DNA of 64,000 nt from Sebastes aleutianus (Eukaryota; Chordata; Actinopteri; Perciformes; Sebastidae), in NCBI GenBank assembly GCA_916700875.1, contig CAKAKS010000001.1, forward strand, positions 10,851,741 to 10,915,740, read 5' to 3'. The notes beneath the pieces were generated by a model. That model saw only the letters and a list, made by a program, of their open reading frames with translations. It was not told the origin of the DNA and searched no databases. Of the stretch, positions 48,001 through 52,140 are shown piece after piece (within the stretch, counting starts at the first letter, position 1; each line of letters opens with the position of its first letter). The translations under genes and the position numbers were made by a program.

Positions 48001-50565
48001 CACGGACCTTTCGTTCACTCATTTAATCACGGCTTTACACAAATACAACGTAATGTCTCAGATGATCAGTGGCGTCTCTCGTCATGTAATCTGCGCTGGG
48101 TTACAACTTCATGGTGCATTTCTATCGCTGAACATTTCAATAACATTTTTATGTTGTTTTTTTTTGTGTATCTTTATAGCATTGAGACAATTCCCATGAA
48201 AACGTAAGACATTCAATCCACCTCCCTCTCCTTTTCAACTTCTATCACTCTGTGCTTTTCTCTGGATCGTGTACATAGACTTGTTTACTAAATTATCGGT
48301 GCTGGTTTACGTTTTTAAGCTTGGAATTGCTCTTATGGGTGGATGGTGTGGCTTCTTGTCGTGTGCTACCTTTGAAAAGTGCCCCTTACCTTTCAAGAAG
48401 GGCTCTTGCAATCATTACCTTAAAAGTCCAACTGTTTTTTGTAAGTTATAGTGTAAATAAAACACTATGGTTTATACTCAAATAATATTTAGCTCTTAAC
48501 ATTCTTGAAAAGTTTGACTACTACAAAAAGAAAGCATTTTTACTCAAAAACTTTGATCAGCATGTCTCTCACATTACATTTTTCATCCCTTTGTTTGTAT
48601 ACGATATTTTGTTTTCAGTATGGAAATTGGTAATAATGGTTATCATAGTGAGAGCTCACAAGGTATCCCAAATCCTATGATGACAAGGTAAACATTATGA
48701 TGATCCTGTTACTGCATGTTATGGGAGGTGGAGGCATGCCTGGGGACGTGGGCTTTTTCACAAGCTAAATGACGTGACCGGACAACAGTGCATGCCTTTG
48801 AGGGAGTTGATTCATTGCACTCACACACACGCACGCTAAGCGAAGCGAAGGTAAACATATCTGTATTTTACACACATAAATGAGATTGGTGTGATTTAGT
48901 CCGTCTCACGTTAATATATTTTGCTACCATTACTTCTCTCTGTCTTATTGCAAATGTTCTGCTCTGTGGTTTTTGGGGAATCTACTATATCACTAACCTT
49001 CTGCATGCTCTGTGTGATGTTCATGTGGAATGAAAAATCTTCCTGTTTCCTCTCATTTAGAGTCAGCCAAAGTCCGCCGAATGTACACCTGATCATTTTG
49101 TTCAGAGAGAGGCAAGCATGTCAAGCTCTTGTGTGATGCTGCGAATGCTGCTCCTTTGATTTCCTTCTTCATCTAACAAATCGTCTAACTGCATGTTATG
49201 TAATTTTAAGTTGCATTTGGACGAGGACGCGTTTGAACAGACAACCTACTGTAACAGAGGCTATAGGAAGAGAGCAAAACAGCTACACCAGACATCTTTG
49301 CTTCCACAATTACCATCTTTTAAACTCATTGAACTTGTTTTTTACATGAGTAGGGTTTCATTCCAAAAGCAGCTATCCAGTTTTTGAGGGAATGCTGGAA
49401 AGTAAAACCCAAAGACAATATTTGATCTGCCATTTTGTGGTCTTTACTTGTAAAACAGTCAAAGATATAAAGTCTAATTATTGAGTTATTAACTGCTATA
49501 TTTTTCTTGAATGGATACAAGATGTTGGAATGAAATGTAGCTACTGAAACACTAACCTGATCTCATGGGAAGGCGTATAAATAGCACAAGATTTTGTGTG
49601 TCATGATAACACATTTTAGGCTTTTCACGTGTCAATTAACGCCACGCCGTTACCATGAAACAGTCGTGGTTATGTTTAGGCAACAAAACCACTTATTTAG
49701 GTTTAGGAAAAACATCATGGTTGGGCTTGAAATAAGTATGTAAACTAGTAAAATAAGTATGCAAACAATCAAACATAAGTACGGAAAACACGTCACAAAC
49801 ATATCTTCAAAAAAACTCCACAACACACGTCCACCATAAGCAGTCTTTCTCACTTTCTATACTATGTCACTAGCTCTTCCTCACTTGCTCTGAGCGTCGC
49901 TCCTTATTCTACATCACTAGCTCTGAGCGTAGCATATTCACACAGATGCATTTACATTGCTGTCAGTACAGACTACATGGCGTGAAATGCACATGCCAAA
50001 AGCAAGAACGCCGTTGTTATTGCATGCAAAATTACTTACACATTGTTGTGTCGTTCATACGCCATTCGGTGAGACCAGGCTAGAAACGCTGACACTTCAC
50101 CCACTTCTCTTTAAACCATGTTAACCTGTAAAGTGACACAAGCAATGAAGTCACATAAACACAACAGTGTGTGATCCAGAAATCTCAGAACCTGATGAAA
50201 TAATCCTTGCATCACCAGTAATGATCAACAACCCCATCAACCCCAGACTAATATGAATGTTATATTGTGCTTTCAGACAGAAAACTTTACTTATTGCCCC
50301 TTTAAGTGGTCGTACAGTTTATCCATCTTGAGAGGATGTTGATGAAGCTGTTCTGCTCTCTGCCTTGTGAACCGCTCGTCCTGCTTCTCTTTGTCAAGTA
50401 AAAGAGAAGCAGGCGACGGTTTCACAAAATGGTGTTGGTTGAATTGTGCCGTTAATGTTTTTTCCCTGTATGTGTGTGTGTTCCTGTGCCGGTAGCATCC
50501 CTACCTATGACACAATGAACAGGTTCCCACGGGCCTCGGCTCCTCCGAGGCACATCGACTGGTGA
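1515..50565 (+). CDS. prom1: prominin-1 (CD133), spliced gene, 5' end outside window
   Basis: Five-pass membrane glycoprotein that binds cholesterol, marks plasma-membrane protrusions and is needed for photoreceptor disc organisation (family knowledge). Core exons: 1515-1573, 7045-7250, 26689-26809, 27734-27797, 28119-28208, 32350-32579, 33060-33134, 33363-33426, 33979-34138, 34366-34518, 34759-34882, 35758-35861, 36608-36692, 39214-39360, 41960-42031, 42705-42797, 45320-45373, 45460-45540, 45624-45692, 46239-46328, 47365-47480, 48180-48203, 48619-48687, 50496-50565. Reading phase is continuous through all of them, giving about 805 residues. Optional exons lie at 2098-2124, 29389-29412 and 49061-49111. 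Visible hallmarks are TM1, the cysteine-rich loop FCMCRCCDNCGGEMHQRQ, TM2, a first extracellular loop, the TM3-TM4 unit with YLGLLCG and TTRGC, a second loop ending at CKP, TM5 with VKLAKYYRRM, and the tail motif ETIPMK. Several N-glycosylation sequons sit in both loops. Prom1 rather than prom2 is favoured by the C terminus and by the fgfbp2-fgfbp1 neighbours. Signal peptide and N terminus are missing. The a/b teleost copy cannot be decided. Confidence 0.95.
2098..2124 (+). CDS. prom1: prom1 optional 9-residue microexon
   Basis: Exactly 27 bases sit between an acceptor (ccctccctcag) and a donor (gtaaag). They encode PENIVLTLQ in phase 0 on both sides. The mammalian optional exon 3 encodes KPETVILGL at the same place, so position, length, phase and residues all agree. 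It can be included or skipped without changing frame, inserting nine residues just before TM1. It lies 524 bases after the preceding exon and about 4.9 kb before the next. Confidence 0.85.
2125..7044 (+). other. prom1: prom1 intron, 4.9 kb
   Basis: No coding sequence is recognised. It holds a terminal-inverted-repeat element at 5451-5845 and a compositionally balanced block near 4690-5130 that may be conserved non-coding sequence. The last 200 bases before the acceptor are strongly pyrimidine-rich (about 6880-7043). Confidence 0.6.
5451..5845. mobile_element. MITE-like element with ~20-bp inverted termini
   Basis: The left end contains AGGCCGTTATACACCAG. The right end contains CCGGTGTATAAAGGCCTTT, which is its near reverse complement. 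The ~395-base interior has no coding capacity. A target-site duplication was not clear. Confidence 0.55.
7045..7250 (+). CDS. prom1: prom1 exon: TM1, cysteine-rich cytoplasmic loop, start of TM2
   Basis: The 206-base exon has acceptor ctgaccacag and donor gtgagt. It encodes AIYYEIGFLICAAVG and the rest of TM1. Then comes the strongly conserved juxtamembrane loop FCMCRCCDNCGGEMHQRQ, rich in cysteines that in this family are palmitoylation candidates. It ends within TM2 (LLFSTSLVIT), with the last codon split 2+1 across the next intron. Confidence 0.95.
10038..10428. mobile_element. inverted-repeat element (TTAAGGCGCTTTCACA termini)
   Basis: The left end is TTAAGGCGCTTTCACAAG and the right end is CTTGTGAAAGTGCTTTTAG, imperfect reverse complements of each other. 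The interior is about 350 bases without coding potential, typical of a MITE. Confidence 0.6.
12260..12602. mobile_element. composite of two hAT-like MITE fragments
   Basis: The left part starts TAGGGTTGTGTATTGG and runs through repeated GCGATATATTG words. From about 12464 onward it becomes the 3' end of the TAGGGCTGTCAA family also seen at 40853-41551, sharing GTATTAAATACTTGACAAAT and the GATTAATCGCGATTAA words. It ends with GAAAGCCCTA. The junction suggests a nested insertion or recombination. Confidence 0.6.
12603..12840. mobile_element. MITE fragment with GCATGTAAACA motifs
   Basis: Contains CGGCTGCATGTAAACGGGAATATT, then CATGTAAACAGCTTA and a terminal GTGCATGTAAACATAG. The same ordered motifs occur at 18335-18655, so the two are copies of one family. 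Confidence 0.55.
13960..14440 (+). mobile_element. degenerate PIF/Harbinger-like remnant
   Basis: After a repeat-like leader (CATTGCGGCGAAAACGCCATTCC) there is a short open stretch from about 14251 beginning MEERLIVAM. One base out of frame it continues with PELYNPAMREYKDVNR. This resembles the N-terminal MADF/Myb-SANT-like region of the accessory protein of PIF/Harbinger transposons. The frame is broken and nothing resembling the DDE transposase follows, so it is not functional. The assignment rests on motif resemblance only. Confidence 0.45.
14440..14900. repeat. interspersed repeat, inverted relative at 51900-52140
   Basis: Contains CGGTTGGGCGATGTTAAAATT, typical of a fish interspersed repeat. 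The part around 14640-14770 (GACTAACCAACAGTCTTTCC, GGTGAAAATAAACC, ATGCCGGCTCTACAC) reappears as its reverse complement at about 51985-52100. Confidence 0.5.
16240..16641. repeat. foldback (long inverted repeat) element, 0.4 kb
   Basis: The left arm carries CACCCCCAGTTTGGAGAAGC, AGCAAAGCAATGTACTGCTG and TTTTAGACACCTAAAA. The right arm carries their reverse complements in reverse order (GGTGTCTAAAATAGG, CAGCAGTACATTG, GCTTCTCCAAACTGGGGGTG). It belongs to the same family as 28463-29228. Confidence 0.75.
18335..18655. mobile_element. MITE-like repeat with GCATGTAAACA motifs
   Basis: Bounded by TGTTTACATGCACACTCATATT at the left and TTGTGCATGTAAACGTAATC at the right, which are inverted relative to each other. 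Internal motifs such as GGTTACGTTAACTGGAGTA match those of the copy at 12603-12840. Confidence 0.55.
19590..19980. repeat. interspersed repeat family also present near 790-870
   Basis: Shares GAGATTGGGAGCATT-type and CTCTCAACATGG words with the minus strand near 790-870. It then continues through CTAACAGCACTAACAATGAAAA and GGCATGTGTGGCCGGGCCGGC. The 87-codon ORF crossing it is low in coding signal and repeat-derived. Confidence 0.5.
20796..20990. mobile_element. short hAT-like MITE with perfect 8-bp target duplication
   Basis: The 195-base element begins TAGGGCTGTC and ends GACAGCCCTA. It is flanked on both sides by GTCAGAAT (20788-20795 and 20991-20998). Its interior keeps only the two ends of the longer 40853-41551 family. 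The 8-bp duplication indicates hAT-type insertion. Confidence 0.85.
21975..22580. repeat. interspersed repeat, near-identical partial copy at 46765-47040
   Basis: The stretch from about 22270 to 22515 (CAATCACAAGGTAGCCACGCC through CCCCCTGCTGGCTATTAGAA) is almost identical to 46775-47033. Few substitutions and one insertion of about 17 bases separate them, implying recent dispersal. Confidence 0.7.
23300..23700. repeat. purine-rich (GA) tract
   Basis: About 400 bases dominated by AGAG/GAAA on the + strand. It is the source of long minus-strand pseudo-ORFs rich in Ser, Leu and Phe, which are not genes. Confidence 0.8.
23951..24022 (+). repeat. (TC)36 microsatellite
   Basis: Thirty-six uninterrupted TC units on the + strand. 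A purine-rich tract of complementary character lies about 250 bases upstream. Confidence 0.95.
26164..26173 (+). repeat. G10 homopolymer
   Basis: Ten consecutive G in the large intron, about 0.5 kb before the next exon. Confidence 0.9.
26689..26809 (+). CDS. prom1: prom1 exon: end of TM2 and start of first extracellular loop
   Basis: Acceptor cgtctgtttag and donor gtgaga. The first G completes the split Thr codon, then IGVLCAYAANQNLSSQV finishes TM2 and enters the loop. NIRRLVNSNMRDLHTF follows, matching the human stretch around SRKLADSNFKDLRT. Confidence 0.95.
26888..27227. mobile_element. hAT-like MITE (TAGGACTGTC...GACAGCCCTA)
   Basis: A 340-base internally deleted copy of the 40853-41551 family in reverse orientation. 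It is recognised by its termini and by AAAGGGAGATTTGTCA and ATTAATCGCAAATTAATC words. It starts only 79 bases after the preceding exon. The flanking octamers do not match, so the target duplication has decayed. Confidence 0.75.
27324..27372 (+). repeat. GGGGCT/GGGGCC hexanucleotide tract, G-quadruplex candidate
   Basis: About eight G-runs of four or more separated by C, CT or CC in 49 bases, on the transcribed-sense strand of prom1. Many four-run combinations with short loops are available, the standard signature for a G-quadruplex in DNA and nascent RNA. Confidence 0.85.
27734..27797 (+). CDS. prom1: prom1 exon: first extracellular loop
   Basis: Acceptor cctgtttgcag and donor gtaagt. Encodes QIDYLISQYATAKNKVIYDL plus D and a split Asn codon, matching the human QIKYILAQYNTTKDKAF segment. 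The 321-base intron that follows holds nothing recognisable. Confidence 0.93.
28119..28208 (+). CDS. prom1: prom1 exon: first extracellular loop, LGG segment
   Basis: Acceptor ttctctacag and donor gtacgt. Encodes NIGPLLGGRIHDQLDKEVHP and then ALDRVLNMA, aligned to the human VLGGGILDRL region. The exon ends with one base of the next codon. Confidence 0.93.
28463..29228. repeat. 0.77 kb foldback element in prom1 intron
   Basis: The left arm (about 28463-28845) and right arm (about 28850-29228) are imperfect reverse complements meeting at CTTCGGATTCACCGAAG. The paired words include GTGTTATTGTGTGAC with GTCACACAATAGCAC, GCAGTACATTGCTTT, and CATCTACTGTAGG. It is related to 16240-16641. The right end lies 160 bases before the candidate 24-base microexon. 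Confidence 0.8.
29389..29412 (+). CDS. prom1: prom1 candidate 24-base microexon
   Basis: Acceptor tgcttttttataaag and donor gtaaca bracket 24 bases that keep the frame. With the flanking split codons they would add VKIERAIK between NMA and AMRETKEAL. Charge and helix character fit the surrounding loop. The mammalian sequence I recall passes directly from one flanking exon to the other, so this would be an optional or lineage-specific exon. RNA evidence is needed to separate it from chance. Confidence 0.5.
29413..32349 (+). other. prom1: prom1 intron, 2.9 kb, mostly repeats
   Basis: Contains the 30259-31109 inverted-repeat element and interspersed-repeat-like sequence near 29570-29940. No coding sequence is supported. 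Short ORFs here lack family resemblance. Confidence 0.6.
30259..31109. mobile_element. MITE-like element with GGCTGCGTCTGAAATC termini
   Basis: The left terminus GGCTGCGTCTGAAATCGCAT and right terminus TGGAATTTCGGATGCAACC are near reverse complements. Internally GATTCCATTTTGGACTG and CAGTCCAAAATGGC form a second inverted pair. This is typical of fish DNA-transposon derivatives without coding capacity. Confidence 0.65.
32350..32579 (+). CDS. prom1: prom1 exon: first extracellular loop, long helical segment
   Basis: A 230-base exon with acceptor tttcaattcag and donor gtacaa. It encodes AMRETKEALENVSVGLEVLQ and onward to LCRNIRQSLSQLQIGANFTR, matching the human ETKEALENMNSTL to IRLSLSQLN region. 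Sequons NVS, NRT and NFT are visible. The donor (CGG|gtacaa) is weaker than its neighbours. Confidence 0.95.
32811..33013. mobile_element. 203-bp hAT-like MITE close to a prom1 exon
   Basis: Begins TAGGGGTGGGG and ends CCCCACCCCTA. Flanks are GTATGTGT and CTATGTGT (7 of 8 equal), consistent with an 8-bp target duplication. The interior carries CACAATACGATTTTATTGCG-type words. Its end is 46 bases upstream of the exon at 33060. Confidence 0.8.
33060..33134 (+). CDS. prom1: prom1 exon: first extracellular loop
   Basis: Acceptor tatattttag and donor gtgagc. A 75-base phase 0-0 exon encoding LPNVNAQLEKVKHVLRTDLS then AIVQR, equivalent to human LPPVDAELDNVNNVLRTDL. Confidence 0.95.
33363..33426 (+). 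CDS. prom1: prom1 exon: first extracellular loop
   Basis: Acceptor tcctttcacag and donor gtaagt. Encodes GYASLNDTPHMVIEQTRSVV then E and a split codon, equivalent to human GYQSLNDIPDRVQRQT. The following 552-base intron has no recognised feature. Confidence 0.95.
33979..34138 (+). CDS. prom1: prom1 exon: end of first extracellular loop
   Basis: Acceptor ttgtgtctcag and donor gtacac. Encodes SVQSLVDGIGNNISSFSKVF and continues to DYYPEIDKMDFY. Sequons NIS and NFT are present. It ends with two bases of an Arg codon just before TM3. Confidence 0.95.
34366..34518 (+). CDS. prom1: prom1 exon: TM3, cytoplasmic loop, start of TM4
   Basis: Acceptor gctgcctacag and donor gtgagt. Encodes WIGCIALCCMVVLVLAF, then YLGLLCGTLGYDKHASPTTR and GCISNTGGTMLM. 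The YLGLLCG, GYD.HA.PTTRGC and SNTGG motifs are diagnostic for prominins. Confidence 0.97.
34759..34882 (+). CDS. prom1: prom1 exon: TM4 and start of second extracellular loop; GC donor
   Basis: Acceptor ttctccacag. Encodes GVGFTIIFSWVLMGVVTTIF, then LVGGNMEKLVCEPFHTKEVF and K. The exon must end at AAG in phase 0 to join VVDTPYL in the next exon. The intron there begins gcaagt, so the donor is GC rather than GT, with otherwise perfect consensus. Confidence 0.95.
35758..35861 (+). CDS. prom1: prom1 exon: second extracellular loop; GC donor
   Basis: Acceptor ggtcctccag. Encodes VVDTPYLVNPDWKNFIPGYM and YNDSDLELTAETLY. It must end ...TAC AG to make the Ser codon with the T of the next exon (human has VYSDCKKN). 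The intron starts gcaaag, a second GC donor in succession. A GT donor 29 bases downstream would break the frame. Confidence 0.95.
36608..36692 (+). CDS. prom1: prom1 exon: second extracellular loop
   Basis: Acceptor gtctttcttag and donor gtcagt. Encodes (S)TCKENKGIYSAMRLDKVFN and ISLFLNTTV, with sequons NIS and NTT. It matches human [21 protein letters not shown]. Confidence 0.95.
36693..39213 (+). other. prom1: prom1 intron, 2.5 kb
   Basis: Holds the hAT-like element at 36880-37126. The remainder is AT-rich without recognised coding or structured features. Confidence 0.6.
36880..37126. mobile_element. hAT-like MITE (TAGGGCTGCAACTAACG...GTTGCAACTCTA)
   Basis: The termini TAGGGCTGCAAC and GTTGCAACTCTA are inverted. 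Flanking octamers TTCTCAAT and TTTTCAAT match at 7 of 8. Internal TCGATTAATCGATTAGTTAC-type words are characteristic of this abundant fish family. A degenerate relative lies at 47100-47335. Confidence 0.85.
39214..39360 (+). CDS. prom1: prom1 exon: second extracellular loop
   Basis: Acceptor tttgtgtttacag and donor gtgaca. A 147-base phase 0-0 exon encoding FTKDVVSQLESVKIDLRGII, LLEAEGKQNLLDFSEAGLSE and INYADYLEE. It aligns with human SSELESLKVNL to GIDRMNYDSYL. Confidence 0.95.
39918..40279. mobile_element. hAT-like MITE (CAGTGGTGGGAGAAG...CCACCACTG)
   Basis: The inverted ends CAGTGGTGG and CCACCACTG enclose 362 bases rich in AAGTA and GTACTT words. Similar ends occur at 55856-56987 and 58342-58882. 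Flanking octamers match at only 5 of 8, suggesting an old insertion. Confidence 0.8.
40853..41551. mobile_element. 699-bp hAT-like element with perfect 8-bp target duplication
   Basis: Begins TAGGGTTGTC and ends GACAGCCATA. It is flanked by CTTAATTT at 40845-40852 and 41552-41559. The interior includes TTAACGTGATAACGCGTTAA near the left end and GATTAATCGCGATTAATC near the right. No ORF of transposase size is present. It is the longest copy of a family also seen at 12464-12602, 20796-20990 and 26888-27227. Confidence 0.92.
41960..42031 (+). CDS. prom1: prom1 exon: second extracellular loop
   Basis: Acceptor tcatctccag and donor gtaaga. Phase 0-0, encoding VNKGVTVVDLLSFARELEAQ and TDLM, equivalent to human AGVNLLSFAYDLEAKANSL. 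Confidence 0.95.
42705..42797 (+). CDS. prom1: prom1 exon: second extracellular loop
   Basis: Acceptor ttgtctttcag and donor gtaaag. Phase 0-0, encoding PRGALQTALKGHAGTLRQIH and SQQIISMEQAM. It aligns with human LRNSLKRDAQTIKTIHQQ. Confidence 0.95.
43233..43247 (+). repeat. G15 homopolymer
   Basis: Fifteen consecutive G in the intron, a likely length-polymorphic site. Confidence 0.9.
43694..44226 (-). mobile_element. hAT-like element, inverted relative to 49554-50082
   Basis: The left end CAGCCCGGTC and right end GATCAGGTT mirror the ends of the element at 49554-50082. Shared words in opposite orientation include GAATGACACAACAA, ATACTTATTTTAAGCCCAACCA and TATACGCCTTCCCATGAG. Flanks AGAATACT and GGAATATT match at 6 of 8, consistent with an aged 8-bp duplication. 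Confidence 0.8.
45320..45373 (+). CDS. prom1: prom1 exon: second extracellular loop
   Basis: Acceptor ttctctttttaag and donor gtaagt. Encodes SALNQSMRFLERTATDLP in phase 0-0, with sequon NQS. Confidence 0.93.
45460..45540 (+). CDS. prom1: prom1 exon: second extracellular loop
   Basis: Acceptor tcctctctgcag and donor gtaact. Encodes NKVLAVIDAIEAAQYLISRN and ATHLINR. The sequon NAT sits where human has NNTSS. Only an 86-base intron separates it from the preceding exon. Confidence 0.95.
45624..45692 (+). CDS. prom1: prom1 exon: second extracellular loop
   Basis: Acceptor atcttccacag and donor gtaagt. Encodes ETGKYTATIVGYFHQYIEWV and KTS, matching human ETKKYGRTIIGYFEHYLQW. The preceding intron is only 83 bases. 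Confidence 0.95.
46239..46328 (+). CDS. prom1: prom1 exon: end of second loop, start of TM5 region
   Basis: Acceptor ctctctgcag and donor gtaatg. Encodes LIMEVAPCKPFSNMVDTAEI and IACSFLVDSM. The CKP motif and the acidic VD before the membrane helix match human ASCKPVATALDTAVD. Confidence 0.95.
46765..47040. repeat. interspersed repeat, partial copy of 21975-22580 family
   Basis: Nearly identical to 22262-22515 in the same orientation, from CAATCACAAGGTAGCCACGCC to CTGCTGGCTATTAGAAAGA. It has an extra ACTTCTTTTTGCAACCAG stretch absent from the other copy. Confidence 0.8.
47100..47335. mobile_element. degenerate hAT-like MITE
   Basis: Shows TTGCTTGTTTTGTCCGAACAA and TTTGGCATTTTTCCTGGGAA, followed by eroded CTAATCG...GACTAATCGTTTCAGC. 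This is the pattern of the TAGGGCTGCAAC family seen at 36880. The left end is lost. Confidence 0.6.
47365..47480 (+). CDS. prom1: prom1 exon: TM5 and start of cytoplasmic tail
   Basis: Acceptor tttttccacag and donor gtgagt. Encodes NTFWMGLGCSTLFLLPSIIL and AVKLAKYYRRMDTEDVYD, then two bases of an Asp codon. LAKYYRRMD.EDVYD is an almost invariant prominin-1 signature. Confidence 0.97.
48180..48203 (+). CDS. prom1: prom1 24-base exon: cytoplasmic tail
   Basis: Acceptor tctttatag and donor gtaaga. With split codons at both ends it reads (D)IETIPMK(T), matching human DVETIPMKN. This is a true microexon supported by protein conservation. Confidence 0.93.
48619..48687 (+). CDS. prom1: prom1 exon: cytoplasmic tail
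   Basis: Acceptor ttgttttcag and donor gtaaac. Encodes MEIGNNGYHSESSQGIPNPM and MT, then two bases. It matches human [22 protein letters not shown]. Confidence 0.95.
49061..49111 (+). CDS. prom1: prom1 candidate alternative C-terminal exon
   Basis: A strong acceptor (cttcctgtttcctctcatttag) is followed by an open frame in the right phase, encoding (R)VSQSPPNVHLIILFRE. It could leave at the GC donor gcaagc after 51 bases, keeping frame into the last exon. Alternatively it could read on to a TGA at 49134-49136 as a terminal exon. Mammalian PROM1 has several alternative C termini from exons here, but residue-level equivalence is not clear. Confidence 0.45.
49554..50082 (+). mobile_element. hAT-like element, 529 bp, near-intact target duplication
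   Basis: Starts AACCTGATCTCATGGGAAGG and ends GTGAGACCAGGCTA, imperfect inverted ends. Flanks are GAAACACT (49546-49553) and GAAACGCT (50083-50090), 7 of 8 equal. Internal TTTAGGCAACAAAACCACTT is common in fish repeats. An inverted partner is at 43694-44226. Confidence 0.85.
50496..50565 (+). CDS. prom1: prom1 last coding exon with stop codon
   Basis: Acceptor ctgtgccggtag. Encodes (S)IPTYDTMNRFPRASAPPRH and IDW before TGA at 50563-50565. The YDTM.RFPRASAPPRH.DW ending is the known long C terminus of mouse prominin-1, which supports both the gene identity and the exon. Confidence 0.95.
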
Positions 50566-51899
50566 CAGAGAGCCGGCTCTTGTTCTGGCTCCTGAAAGGT
50601 ACTGACAAAAAACCATCGCATCAGACTTCAGTTTCTCCGCTTAATTGAATCCCTTCCTTCCAATCTTGAATCTTTCTTTTGCACAGCTGTCATCTCGTCC
50701 TGCTGTTTGTCTGCCGTCACCACGCCATCCATCTCTCTCCTCTGTTTTTAATCTTATTTGCATTTCATCTTCTAACCAAACTCTTTAACACTTCTTTACA
50801 GCTTGTTTTAGTGCTTTTCTGCTCACAGTGGCTTTGCAGGAAAACCATCATGATGAGAATTGCTAATTTTGGAATCACTAACGAACCATAAATGTCTTCA
50901 CAGTATTTATGTCTGACTACTTGTGACTGCTTAATCAATGTGCTGTAGAGGAGAGAAGCTGAATGTGCTCATTTTTGCTTTGTTTAATGCTTATTGAGAA
51001 CAACATAATTTGCAAAACAATCAGTATTTAAGGACATAACTTTTAAAAAAAGTATAATTTGTGGTTGTAGTTCTTTCAGTTGGATACAGTTTTTTTCCCC
51101 AAATGATATAGGCCTACAGCATTTTGGAATGTAGCTTTTAATATCTGGAGGGAAATGCATTATTCCCAGAGGACAGCAGGTTGTATAGGACTAGTAGAAC
51201 AATTGTTTGATTTATTCAGTTGCAAAAATCACCATGCAGTCTTTGAAAACCCTCCATGGAGCTTCAAGACTCAACTGACTGCACAAACCAGCCAGAGCTG
51301 CATTAATCTCCTGGGCCTTTCCAAAGAAAAAAAAAAGCAATACATGAATTATTCACTTAATATTTTATAAATCTAATTCATTTTTCTCCAATATTTGCCT
51401 TCCCAGTGCCCCTGAAAACTGGAACTAAAATACACCATAGTAAGTATAAGTTTGCCTTATTACATTTTTAGATTGAAGCCATTTAGTTGAATCTGTTGCA
51501 ATCGATCCAACATCACAATGAGTTTCCCGGATCAATAGTAAGGAATACAATGGTTCAGAAGTTAACCATTGTTGTTAAAGAAGAAGAACTGCTACCCCAG
51601 AATGGTAAAAAGGCAGAATGAGTAAGATTTTTTTTTTAAAATAATGTAGAGACTAATGCAAAAATAATCCCTCTCAATCATCACTTCTGACCCACTAGAA
51701 GTGTGTGGTGGTGTCTGTATCTGCAGAGACCTGCAACCCTCTGCCTGGATTTTTTCATTTTGCTGTGTTCGTTTCTGGGCGTCAACTTTTATAAAAACGT
51801 AGTAAACCAGGTGCCAGATCGTAAGCATGCATCCAAGTGGAAGCTACAAAAATACCGGCCGCAATGTCGAAAAAATGTAAATATAGCGAGGTGAAACGT

Positions 51900-52140
51900 A
51901 GGGATGTGCATTTCAAGCATAAATACTATTCGATAATCACCCGGGAACTATTTGATCATTCTTCAAAGATCACAACGGGGGAAAACGGCGTGTAGAGCCG
52001 GCAGACTTTCACATCTAATGAGATGAATAATAGTTTATTTCAACCAAATTGTTGAAACAATGGAAAGACTAACCAAGACAGTTTTGGTGAGTTTTACGAT
52101 GCACGTTTTACCGGCCCCTAATAGTAATGTTCCTACCAGG
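51900..52140. repeat. interspersed repeat fragment, inverted to 14440-14900
   Basis: Contains GTGTAGAGCCGGCAGACTTTC and GGAAAGACTAACCAAGACAG. These are the reverse complement of words at about 14640-14770. Confidence 0.5.
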
